8,951 nucleotides of DNA, taken from DASPOJ01 sp050014395. Its GTDB lineage: Bacteria; Acidobacteriota; Terriglobia; Acidiferrales; UBA7541. Position 1 is the first letter of the stretch. Each line of letters begins with the position of its first letter. The notes beneath the pieces are model-generated. The model saw nothing but the letters and a program-made list of their open reading frames with translations, had not been told where the DNA came from and did no database searches. Below, one piece after another: positions 1 through 5,570 of this stretch. The stretch lies in the NCBI GenBank assembly GCA_050014395.1, contig JBEKDK010000120.1, positions 1-8,951 of the forward strand, written 5' to 3'. The position numbers were made by a program, and so were the translations under genes.

Positions 1-887
1 TCACCGTCCTTGTTTTTCGCCTCACGATCTGCGCCTGCAGTGACCAGCGCCCTTACAGCTTCCAAATTACCCATCTGCGCCGCGTGCATTAAGGCTGACC
101 AGCCACTCCGGTCTGTAGCATTCACATCGGCATGCGCTGCCAACTCAAGCTTGATTGTTTGCAGATCACCGTCCCTGCTCATAGCTGCCCACATGAGGGG
201 GGTCTCCCCTATGCCATCGCGAGCGTTTACGTCGGCACCCGCCGCGATGAGTAACGCTGCCGTAGAGTCATCTGCATGCATCAGCGGAGTCAGATCAGAT
301 CCGTCCCGGGCATTGGGATCAGCGCCCTTTTGAAGAAGGAATTCAACGGTGCCGACGTCAGGCGGAGTGGCAAATTTCATCCTCGGGTCCCTTCGCGGGT
401 CCGACGCAGCGGCAATGAGAGGAGTCTGGCCTGCGAAACCATGGGCATTGACATTCATACCTTCGTTGAGAAGTCGCCGCAGTTCATCAACGTTCCAGCT
501 TTCAGCCGCGTAAAGAAGTTCTGACAGTTTTGGAACGTTCCAGTCTCCGCGCCACGCGGTGAGGTACGGCTCTCCGCAGCCTTGAAGGCTCACGTAGCCG
601 ACACCCTCGGCTTTGTCCAGTCTGGTTTCAGCGATGATCGGCGGGACATTCGCGGCAACCGCTTGCAGTGCGGCGCGCCGCAGCGAATTGGAGGTCTCTT
701 CCGTACCCGTTTTCACGTCAACAAAGCGAACGCTTCTAAGCCCATTGTCCCAATCGAAGTGAACCTCGTAGTTCTTTTGGACCCACGCGGAGCAATTCGC
801 CCGACTGCGAGTCCAGTAGAACCATCCGGCTGCGGGGGCCGCGCTTCCAAACACACATAGCGCAACGATGTAAATCCACCGCCTCAT
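1..887 (-). CDS. Membrane-anchored or exported ankyrin-repeat protein, 3' end cut by window edge
   Basis: The frame is open for 295 codons from ATG 887 to the left edge, so the C-terminus is missing. Residues 1-25 (MRRWIYIVALC... to WFYW) form a basic start plus hydrophobic stretch: a signal peptide or signal anchor that would place the rest outside the cytoplasm. Residues 30-118 form an unrecognised domain with two cysteines (C32, C104) that could form a disulfide. From about residue 120 ankyrin repeats follow, with clear GADPNARD, GADVNARD, HADVNATD and GADREAKN ends and TPL/SAL repeat starts. The repeat around 150-195 carries an insert of about 12 residues rich in R, D and P; the next (200-224) is short by several residues. 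Ankyrin repeats mediate protein binding; no catalytic motif is visible. ATG 887 is the only sensible start because an in-frame TGA lies 24 bases upstream. The Shine-Dalgarno is weak (AGGG). Third codon positions are less GC-rich than in neighbouring genes, which may mean transfer. The partner is unknown. Confidence 0.85.
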   Translation of the reverse strand, partial: MRRWIYIVALCVFGSAAPAAGWFYWTRSRANCSAWVQKNYEVHFDWDNGLRSVRFVDVKTGTEETSNSLRRAALQAVAANVPPIIAETRLDKAEGVGYVSLQGCGEPYLTAWRGDWNVPKLSELLYAAESWNVDELRRLLNEGMNVNAHGFAGQTPLIAAASDPRRDPRMKFATPPDVGTVEFLLQKGADPNARDGSDLTPLMHADDSTAALLIAAGADVNARDGIGETPLMWAAMSRDGDLQTIKLELAAHADVNATDRSGWSALMHAAQMGNLEAVRALVTAGADREAKNKDG

Positions 888-975
888 TTCAACAGCCCTG
901 ACGATTCCGCATCAGTTTCAACCATCAGCGAGAGGGTACTTCCGGTGTCCAGCATTTTTCCGTCCACACGTGCGG

Positions 976-984
976 ATGATACCA
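976..984 (-). promoter_or_regulatory. Candidate extended -10 promoter for the ankyrin gene
   Basis: On the minus strand TGG-TATCAT matches an extended -10 (TGn plus TATAAT with one mismatch) about 90 bases before the ankyrin start. No good -35 is visible, as can be the case with extended -10 promoters. The 12-bp imperfect palindrome CCACACGTGCGG (964-975) lies immediately downstream and could be a regulator site or chance. The rest of the 888-1020 gap shows no clear terminator hairpin. Confidence 0.33.
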
Positions 985-1020
985 CCAACAGTCTTCACCG
1001 TAGAGTAATATGGAGGGATT

Positions 1021-1296
1021 CTACTTCTCTCGCAGGATCACTTCGCCGGCGCCGACGGGCTGGTCGTTCAGCCACAGGCGGTAGCGGTAGGAGCCGGGAT
1101 TTACTCCGGGGCGCGGCGGGCCGGATTGCAGGTGCATGCCGGCGGGGGCTTGGTACACGTTTGAGGCAAAGGGGCAGCGGTTCGGATCGAATTCGATCTT
1201 CAGATGGCCGGCGTTGGAGAGCCAAACGATCTGCTCGCCGGGGCCGATGACGGCCACGTCAGGAATCACGCCGACGAATACGAATTTTTCGGACAT
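1021..1296 (-). CDS. Small cupredoxin-like protein, apparently without copper site
   Basis: A 91-residue protein starting MSEKFVFVGVIPD. The beta-rich pattern GPGEQIVWLSN (19-28), DPNRCPF (37-43), GPPRPG (59-64) and YRYRLWLN (70-77), ending in GEVILREK, resembles short cupredoxin-fold proteins, in which a V-x-W strand is followed by an F/PF segment and a Y-x-Y strand. The usual C-terminal Cys...His...Met copper loop is absent: the region after YRYRLWLN reads DQPVGAGEVIL. Only H31, C41 and H55 could bind metal. There is no signal peptide, so it should be cytoplasmic, which is unusual for a copper carrier. It lies 27 bp after the transketolase stop on the same strand, probably in one transcript. 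No clear Shine-Dalgarno precedes ATG 1296. The function is unknown; a structural or ligand-binding role is only a guess. Confidence 0.72.
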   Translation of the reverse strand: MSEKFVFVGVIPDVAVIGPGEQIVWLSNAGHLKIEFDPNRCPFASNVYQAPAGMHLQSGPPRPGVNPGSYRYRLWLNDQPVGAGEVILREK

Positions 1297-1323
1297 GCGC
1301 TGATTTTCGCGGCGCGCTCAGGC

Positions 1324-3243
1324 TTACTTCGCCTCTCCTCGTTTCGGCGCGACGCCTCCTTTGCGGGCGGGATGCTTCGCGAAGCGCTCCACCGCTGCGA
1401 CGATATGGTTCGCCGAAATTCCGAATGTCTCAAGCAGCTCCGCCGCGTGTCCGGAATGCGCGATGCGATCGACCGCCAGTCGCACTCCCTGCACCGCAAC
1501 GCCCGCTTCCGCCAACGCCGCGAGCACCGCTTCGCCGATGCCGCCTTCCGGATAGTGATCCTCTACCGTGACGATGCGTCCGCCGGTGGCGCGCGCGTGC
1601 TCCACCAGCGCCGCCGTATCGAGCGGCTTGATGCAATAGAGATCGATCACGCGGATTGCGATTCCCTTGGCCTTCAACAGATCGGCCGCCTTCAGCGCTT
1701 CGTACAGCGTGACGCCCGCGGCGATCACCGTGGCGCGATCGTCCGCGCTTTTGCGCAGCACTTTGAGTCCGGGAATCGGGAATTTTTCGTCGTTGGCGTA
1801 GAGCACCGGCGTCTTCGGCCGCGAAGTCCGGATGTAACAAATCCCGGGGTGTCGCGCGGCAGCTTCCGTCAGCCGCTCGGTGGCCACAGCATCAGAGGGA
1901 TACAAGATCGCCGCGCCGGGAATCGTGCGGAATGACGCCAGGTCTTCCAGGCCCATCTGCGAAGGCCCATCTTCGCCGATCGAAATTCCCGCGTGCGAGC
2001 CGCACAGATTGATATTGCTCTGGCTGATTCCGGCCATGCGCACTTGATCGAACGCGCGCGCCAGGAAGCAAGCAAACGTCGCCACGAACGGCACATAACC
2101 CTGCGCCGCCAGACCGACCGCCACGCTCACCATGTTCTGCTCCGCGATGAATCCTTGCACCAAGCGGTCGGAGAAGCTCTTCTGAAACGTTTCGGAGAAC
2201 GTGGAATTCTTCACGTCGCCATCGATCGCGATGATCTGCTCGTTCACCTCGCCCAGGCGCGCGAGAGCTGTGCCGTACGCTTCGCGCGTCGCCACAGAAT
2301 CTCCCAGCTTGTAAGTGAGCGCGGTCGGCGCGGGAAAATCCGGCGGCTTGGGCAGCGATTTGCGCGCGCAGGATTTGCCGTTGTCCGGGATGATCGCCGG
2401 TACCGGTTCCAATTCCGCCAGCGCCTTCACGAGTTGCTCGGCGGAAAGCGGCTTGCCGTGCCAGCCGTCTTTGTCCGCCAGAAAACTGACGCCGTGACCT
2501 TTTTCCGTGCGCGCCAAAATCGCGTACGGCCGCCCTTGATTCGCTTTCGCGCGGCCCAGCGCGGCCAGCACGGCCGCCAAATCGTGGCCGTCGATCACTT
2601 CCGCGGTCCAGCCCTCCGCTTCAAATTTCCGCTTATACACTTCGGCGTCGTGGTCGTACATCGTGCGCTGGCTCTGCCCCAACCCGTTTACATCGCCGAT
2701 CGCCACAAGATTATCCACGTCGTAGTGTCCTGCGAATCCCGCCGCTTCCCAAACGTTGCCTTCCGCCATTTCGCCGTCGCCCATCAGCACATAAACGCGC
2801 GCGCTTGATCCTCGCCGCTTCGCGCCCATCGCCAAGCCCGCGCCAACCGAAAGTCCTTGCCCCAGCGACCCCGTGGCCGCATCCACGCCAGGAATCCACG
2901 GCGTTGGGTGGCCTTCAAGTTCGCTCGCCAGCGTGCGCAGCGTCATCAGACGCGAAACCGGCAGCGCTCCCGCTTCGGCCAGCGCGGCATAAAGGATCGG
3001 CGCGGCATGGCCTTTGGACATCACGAAGCGATCGCTCGCTACCGAGCTCGGATCCTTCACATCGATTTTCATCACGTCGAAAAACAACGCCGCCATAATC
3101 TCCGCGGCGGAAAGACAGGACGTCGGATGCCCCGAGCCCGCGGCCGTGGTCATGCGCAGCGAATGAATGCGAAGAATGCGCGCTTTGTCGGCCAGCGCGG
3201 CAAGCTTCGATGTGGGCGCGATATTTTGTGAAGTAGTGGTCAT
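1324..3243 (-). CDS. tkt: Transketolase, single-chain, animal-type
   Basis: This 639-residue protein is close to the usual single-chain length. Transketolase moves two-carbon ketol units between sugar phosphates in the cytoplasmic non-oxidative pentose phosphate pathway, using thiamine diphosphate and a divalent metal. The N-terminal cofactor domain shows GSGHPTS (36-42, H39), SKGHAAPILYA (77-87), GSLGQGL (125-131) and GDGEMAEG (155-162). D156, N186 and L188 sit where the family binds metal. A proline-rich linker spans about 280-310. The pyrimidine domain has IAEQNMVSVAVG with catalytic E368, GSHAGISIGEDGPSQM (415-430) and IRTSRP (471-476). The C-terminal domain has VEDHYPEGGIGEA (560-572). 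These motifs match metazoan TKT much better than E. coli TktA. ATG 3243 is chosen because homology begins there and AGGAG lies five bases upstream; the frame is open for 116 codons further up, but that part resembles nothing. The tail after about 620 is basic and extra. A cupredoxin-like gene follows. Confidence 0.96.
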   Translation of the reverse strand: MTTTSQNIAPTSKLAALADKARILRIHSLRMTTAAGSGHPTSCLSAAEIMAALFFDVMKIDVKDPSSVASDRFVMSKGHAAPILYAALAEAGALPVSRLMTLRTLASELEGHPTPWIPGVDAATGSLGQGLSVGAGLAMGAKRRGSSARVYVLMGDGEMAEGNVWEAAGFAGHYDVDNLVAIGDVNGLGQSQRTMYDHDAEVYKRKFEAEGWTAEVIDGHDLAAVLAALGRAKANQGRPYAILARTEKGHGVSFLADKDGWHGKPLSAEQLVKALAELEPVPAIIPDNGKSCARKSLPKPPDFPAPTALTYKLGDSVATREAYGTALARLGEVNEQIIAIDGDVKNSTFSETFQKSFSDRLVQGFIAEQNMVSVAVGLAAQGYVPFVATFACFLARAFDQVRMAGISQSNINLCGSHAGISIGEDGPSQMGLEDLASFRTIPGAAILYPSDAVATERLTEAAARHPGICYIRTSRPKTPVLYANDEKFPIPGLKVLRKSADDRATVIAAGVTLYEALKAADLLKAKGIAIRVIDLYCIKPLDTAALVEHARATGGRIVTVEDHYPEGGIGEAVLAALAEAGVAVQGVRLAVDRIAHSGHAAELLETFGISANHIVAAVERFAKHPARKGGVAPKRGEAK

Positions 3244-3248
3244 GACAG

Positions 3249-3253
3249 CTCCT
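3249..3253 (-). promoter_or_regulatory. Ribosome binding site of transketolase
   Basis: AGGAG on the minus strand, five bases before ATG 3243. It decides the start, since the same frame stays open for 116 more codons upstream without any family similarity. Confidence 0.75.
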
Positions 3254-3312
3254 ATGCTTGCTGTTTCTGCGGCTGATTCCGGAGGCGATTCCCTCGTGGT
3301 GTGCCGGGAATC

Positions 3313-3341
3313 ATTGTACCCAACCGCGCCGCAGATGGCGA
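3313..3341 (-). promoter_or_regulatory. Candidate sigma-70-type promoter for transketolase
   Basis: On the minus strand, TCGCCA (3341-3336, four of six matches to TTGACA) is separated by exactly 17 bases from TACAAT (3318-3313, five of six matches to TATAAT). It lies about 70 bases before the transketolase start, giving an untranslated leader of roughly 60 bases. This is the best promoter on this strand in the divergent region. Confidence 0.5.
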
Positions 3342-3396
3342 CCGCTAGACGCTGGCGGCCAAATTGGTTTCCGATTGCGCCACACGCGCCGATCTT

Positions 3397-3424
3397 GCGG
3401 GTTGCGCGAAACGCGCAAATCCGC
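3397..3424. repeat. Strong inverted repeat (hairpin) in the divergent promoter region
   Basis: Perfect 7-base arms TTGCGCG (3402-3408) and CGCGCAA (3412-3418) surround an AAA centre. After a small mismatch, outer arms GCGG (3397-3400) and CCGC (3421-3424) extend the pairing. There is no T-run after either side, so an intrinsic terminator is unlikely. It could be a protein-binding site between the two promoters or an RNA structure in an aminotransferase leader. Confidence 0.5.
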
Positions 3425-3491
3425 CAGACTGTTGTTTCCCGCCGGGCGCTCTTTTCGGTTCTGGAGATTCCGTGCCCGCTCGGCGCTTCCC

Positions 3492-3518
3492 GTTCCCAGC
3501 TTTTTCGGAACTGGGTAC
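3492..3518. repeat. Inverted repeat over the candidate aminotransferase promoter
   Basis: GTTCCCAG (3492-3499) and CTGGGTAC (3511-3518) are inverted copies with one mismatch around an 11-base centre. The centre also lets GTTCC pair with GGAAC (3507-3511). The arms overlap the weak -35/-10 candidate, so it could act as an operator, but the promoter itself is uncertain. Confidence 0.3.
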
Positions 3519-3548
3519 GAATCCGCACGGTACCGAGGAGTTCGCGAA

Positions 3549-4772
3549 ATGAACAGCAGTACTGATTTCGGAGAACTGTTACCGCCGACACGAATGTTGC
3601 TGACCCCGGGCCCTTCGATGATGGACCCGCGCGCGTCCCGCGCGATGTCGGCGCCGCTCGTCGGCCACCTGGACCCGTGGTTCGTCGCCACGATGGGCGA
3701 GGTCCAAACCCTGCTGCGGCGCGTGTTTCAAACCGAGAACCGCATCACGTTTCCGATTTCAGCCTCGGGCTCCGGCGGCATCGAGGCGGCCGTGGTCAAT
3801 CCGCTCGAGCCGGGCGACGAAGCGATTGTCTGCGTGAACGGCGCGTTCTCCGAGCGCATGGCCATCATCGCCGAGCGCACCGGCGCGAAAATCATTCGCG
3901 TAGAAGCGCCGCTGGGCCGCACCGTCGATCCGGAAGACGTGCGCCGAGCCGGCAAGGGCCGCAAGATCAAGGTGCTCGGCTTGGTGCACGGCGAGACTTC
4001 CACTTCCGCACTCACACCGATCCATCCATTCCGCAAAGTCGCCGACGAGCTCGGCGCGCTCCTGGTGGTGGACACTGTCGCCACGCTGGCCGGCGTGCCT
4101 GTCGACGTCGATGGCACGCCCATCGATATCTGTTTCGCCGGTTCGCAAAAAGCCATCAGCGCGGCGCCCGGCATGTCGCCGATCACCGTGAATGCTCGCG
4201 CCGAAGAAGTGATCCGCGCGCGCAAGACGAAGCCGGTAAGCTGGTATTTCGATTTCTTGCCAACGATGACGTACTGGGGCAAGGAGCGCACCTATCACCA
4301 CACGCCGGCCATTCCGCTGATCTACGGCTTGCGTGAAGCGCTGCGCATCGTGCTCGAAGAAGGACTCGAGGCCGGTTGGGAGCGCCATCGCCAAAATCAA
4401 CACGCGCTCATCGCCGGTCTTGAGGCCATGGGCCTGGAGATGTTCGTCGCCGATCCGGCCGAGCGCATGCCCACCGTCAACGGCATTCAGGTTCCCGCGG
4501 GCGTTGAAGATGGCCGCGTGCGCCGCCAGTTGCTGGATGAATTCAACATTGAAATCGCCGGCGGCATCGGCGCGCTCAAGGGCAAGCTTTGGCGCGTTGG
4601 CCTGATGGGCTTCTCCAGCCAGAAGGGCCACGTGTTGCAATTCTTGTCGGCGTTTGAGAAAACGCTGCTCGACCAGGGTTTCCGCGTTCCTTCGGGAGCC
4701 GGAGCCGCCGCGGCCGTGCAGTACTACGTGCACGCCTCAGCCGTGGCCGTGGCCGAACACCAAACGAAGTAG
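3549..4772 (+). CDS. Class V aminotransferase, alanine/serine-glyoxylate aminotransferase type
   Basis: This 407-residue PLP enzyme (fold type I, class V) is of the AGXT/serine-glyoxylate type, which moves an amino group from alanine or serine to glyoxylate to give glycine. The N-terminal LLTPGPSMMDPRA (17-29) is a family hallmark. Further motifs are SASGSGGIEAA (71-81) in the cofactor phosphate region, VVDTVATLAG (173-182) with D175 for the pyridine nitrogen, GSQKAISAAPG (198-208) with Schiff-base K201, RTYHHTPAIPLIYGLREAL (247-265), and KLWRVGLMG (346-354) with R349, expected to bind the substrate carboxylate. The residue pattern is close to human AGXT. The last 25 or so residues are an Ala-rich extension. 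ATG 3549 follows GAGGAG by eight bases; longer in-frame starts have no family similarity. It is divergent from transketolase and followed 14 bp later by an unknown gene. The donor (alanine, serine or ureidoglycine as in PucG) cannot be decided from the sequence. Confidence 0.92.
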   Translation: MNSSTDFGELLPPTRMLLTPGPSMMDPRASRAMSAPLVGHLDPWFVATMGEVQTLLRRVFQTENRITFPISASGSGGIEAAVVNPLEPGDEAIVCVNGAFSERMAIIAERTGAKIIRVEAPLGRTVDPEDVRRAGKGRKIKVLGLVHGETSTSALTPIHPFRKVADELGALLVVDTVATLAGVPVDVDGTPIDICFAGSQKAISAAPGMSPITVNARAEEVIRARKTKPVSWYFDFLPTMTYWGKERTYHHTPAIPLIYGLREALRIVLEEGLEAGWERHRQNQHALIAGLEAMGLEMFVADPAERMPTVNGIQVPAGVEDGRVRRQLLDEFNIEIAGGIGALKGKLWRVGLMGFSSQKGHVLQFLSAFEKTLLDQGFRVPSGAGAAAAVQYYVHASAVAVAEHQTK

Positions 4773-4777
4773 GGGAG
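4772..4777 (+). promoter_or_regulatory. Ribosome binding site supporting a TTG start at 4787
   Basis: GGGGAG overlaps the final base of the aminotransferase stop (TAG, 4770-4772) and lies nine bases before TTG 4787. No comparable site precedes the in-frame ATG 4835, so it favours the longer product and coupled translation. Confidence 0.5.
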
Positions 4778-4786
4778 CCGAAAACC

Positions 4787-5173
4787 TTGGCGCCGTCCAC
4801 CAAATCTTCGACCACGATTCAGAATCGCGGCGCAATGAGCGAATTCATCGGCGCGTTCGACGTGCCTTCGCGTCTAACCGATCAAGCCTATCACTGCCGC
4901 TTTTCGCATCTGTGGGTCGGCATGGCCACGCGCCACGCCGATACGATCGATACGAAATTCTTGGTGGATGGACGCAAAGTGATCGTCGGCCTGGCGCATC
5001 CCGCGTTCGTCACGTTTCGTGAGCGCGCGAAACGCGATCTCACCGATCGCGAAGCCAGCTACGCCGCCGCCGAATATCTCCGCGAGCGCCTGCAACAAGA
5101 AGATGAACGCGAACTCTACGACGTAAGCTCCGAAGAAGTCCTGCGCATTCTCCAGCAGCTCGGCATTTCCTGA
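4787..5173 (+). CDS. Conserved-looking protein of unknown function, coupled to the aminotransferase
   Basis: I do not recognise this protein. It is 128 residues from TTG 4787, or 112 from ATG 4835 (MSEFIGAFDVPSR...). TTG is preferred because GGGGAG (4772-4777) sits nine bases upstream and overlaps the aminotransferase stop codon, suggesting translational coupling; ATG 4835 has no clear ribosome site. The N-terminal 16 residues from TTG are polar and may be untranslated if ATG is used. The core contains HLWVGMATRHAD, a strand-rich FLVDGRKVIVGLAHPAFV, then a charged helix with AAEYLRERLQQEDERELYDVSSEEVLRILQQLG to the end. There is no signal peptide, membrane segment or cysteine-based metal site. 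Codon use matches its neighbours. Position suggests an accessory role to the aminotransferase or its pathway, but that is only context. Confidence 0.75.
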   Translation: MAPSTKSSTTIQNRGAMSEFIGAFDVPSRLTDQAYHCRFSHLWVGMATRHADTIDTKFLVDGRKVIVGLAHPAFVTFRERAKRDLTDREASYAAAEYLRERLQQEDERELYDVSSEEVLRILQQLGIS

Positions 5174-5206
5174 ACGGCCCAAATCGCCGCACTACTTTCC
5201 CCGATC

Positions 5207-5265
5207 GTCATCCCGAGGAGTCCTCGACGCCTGCCCGCCGCAGGAGGGAGGGATCTCTCTGTGGG
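5207..5265. repeat. Dispersed repeat fragment (GTCATCCCGAGG... type) in a convergent gap
   Basis: The stretch begins GTCATCCCGAGGAG, contains the small stem CCTGC-CCGCC-GCAGG (5230-5244), and ends GGGATCTCTCTGTGGG. Sequences beginning GTCATCCC/TGAG and ending in a GGATCTC motif are, from memory, common intergenic repeats in Acidobacteriota and some other soil bacteria and often produce spurious protein calls. It fills most of the 114-bp gap between two converging genes. No second copy lies in this window, so the repeat status rests on recall. No T-run terminator is visible. Confidence 0.42.
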
Positions 5266-5287
5266 TTTTCTCACCCTGAGTCTCGCC

Positions 5288-5470
5288 TCACGCATCCGAC
5301 AATGTTTCGTTGAATCCGTCCTTCTTCTCCTGTTTCTCCTGCGGCAATTCATCGCGCTCCAGAATCATTCCGCAGTCGAGGCACTCCACATACGTGGCGT
5401 CGGAATCCTGCGCCACCAACTGCGTCCGCGCGTGCTTGCACGAAGCTGAATCATCCGTCATCGTCGCCAT
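5288..5470 (-). CDS. Very small zinc-ribbon-like protein
   Basis: This 60-residue protein starts MATMTDDSAS. It carries C11-x-H13, then 16 residues, then C30-x2-C33-G (ECLDCG), a pattern that fits a single zinc-binding ribbon. The last 20 residues are charged and probably disordered (LPQEKQEKKDG...). The frame is open up to 5518, but the extra segment is Arg/Gly-rich and unlikely to be real. ATG 5470 is preferred; a weak AGGAT lies about ten bases before it, and ATG 5461 (MTDDSAS...) is an alternative. There is no signal peptide. The gene is divergent from the AI-2E family gene and convergent with the unknown gene at 4787. The role is unknown; small zinc ribbons often bind nucleic acid or protein. 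The ordered Cys/His pattern favours a real gene over a chance frame. Confidence 0.6.
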   Translation of the reverse strand: MATMTDDSASCKHARTQLVAQDSDATYVECLDCGMILERDELPQEKQEKKDGFNETLSDA

Positions 5471-5540
5471 GCGTCTGCCGATCCTACCACCGCTCGCGCC
5501 AATTTTCCGTCGCCGCATTCCGCAAAGCCCGCGTCCGGAT

Positions 5541-5546
5541 TACAAT
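5541..5546 (+). promoter_or_regulatory. Candidate -10 element for the AI-2E family gene
   Basis: TACAAT matches TATAAT at five of six positions and is 24 bases before ATG 5571. The -35 region 17 bases upstream (TTCCGC, 5518-5523) is poor. Transcription from here would leave a leader of only about 15-20 bases. The same hexamer is used in the candidate transketolase promoter. Confidence 0.38.
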
Positions 5547-5570
5547 GGCTCGGCCCGAACTCTAGCGCAC

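Larger units (their letters stand above)
3244..3548. other. Divergent intergenic region between transketolase and aminotransferase
   Basis: This 305-bp gap has no convincing gene. Open frames cross it on both strands, but their translations are basic, low in hydrophobic pattern and unlike any family. It holds the transketolase promoter (3313-3341), a strong hairpin (3397-3424), a second inverted repeat (3492-3518), and a weak plus-strand promoter candidate: TTCCCA at 3493-3498 and TACGAA at 3516-3521, 17 bases apart. The aminotransferase ribosome site GAGGAG is at 3535-3540. The layout would allow joint regulation of both genes. Confidence 0.6.

Noticed and set aside
10..333. 107-codon plus-strand frame at the left edge
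   Set aside because: It is the antisense of ankyrin repeats; the minus strand reads clear GADVNARD-type repeats.
1204..2808. Two long plus-strand frames (1204-1935 and 1993-2808) antisense to transketolase
   Set aside because: They are mirrors of the strong third-position GC bias of transketolase; the translations are Arg/His-rich with no family pattern and no ribosome sites.
3258..3548. N-terminal extension of the aminotransferase
   Set aside because: Family similarity starts just after ATG 3549, which has a well-placed GAGGAG; the upstream part is Arg-rich and spans the divergent control region.
3244..3591. 116-codon N-terminal extension of transketolase
   Set aside because: It has no similarity to the family, crosses the promoter and hairpin region, and a good AGGAG precedes ATG 3243.
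3759..4733. 324-codon minus-strand frame antisense to the aminotransferase
   Set aside because: Its composition is an antisense shadow of a clearly real gene; no motif or start signal supports it.
5116..5352. 78-codon Arg-rich minus-strand frame
   Set aside because: It arises from the dispersed repeat and the antisense of the unknown gene; such translations are known artefacts.
5545..5565. Six-codon minicistron (MARPEL) before the AI-2E family gene
   Set aside because: Its ATG lies inside the predicted -10, so it would not be transcribed from that promoter, and it has no ribosome site.
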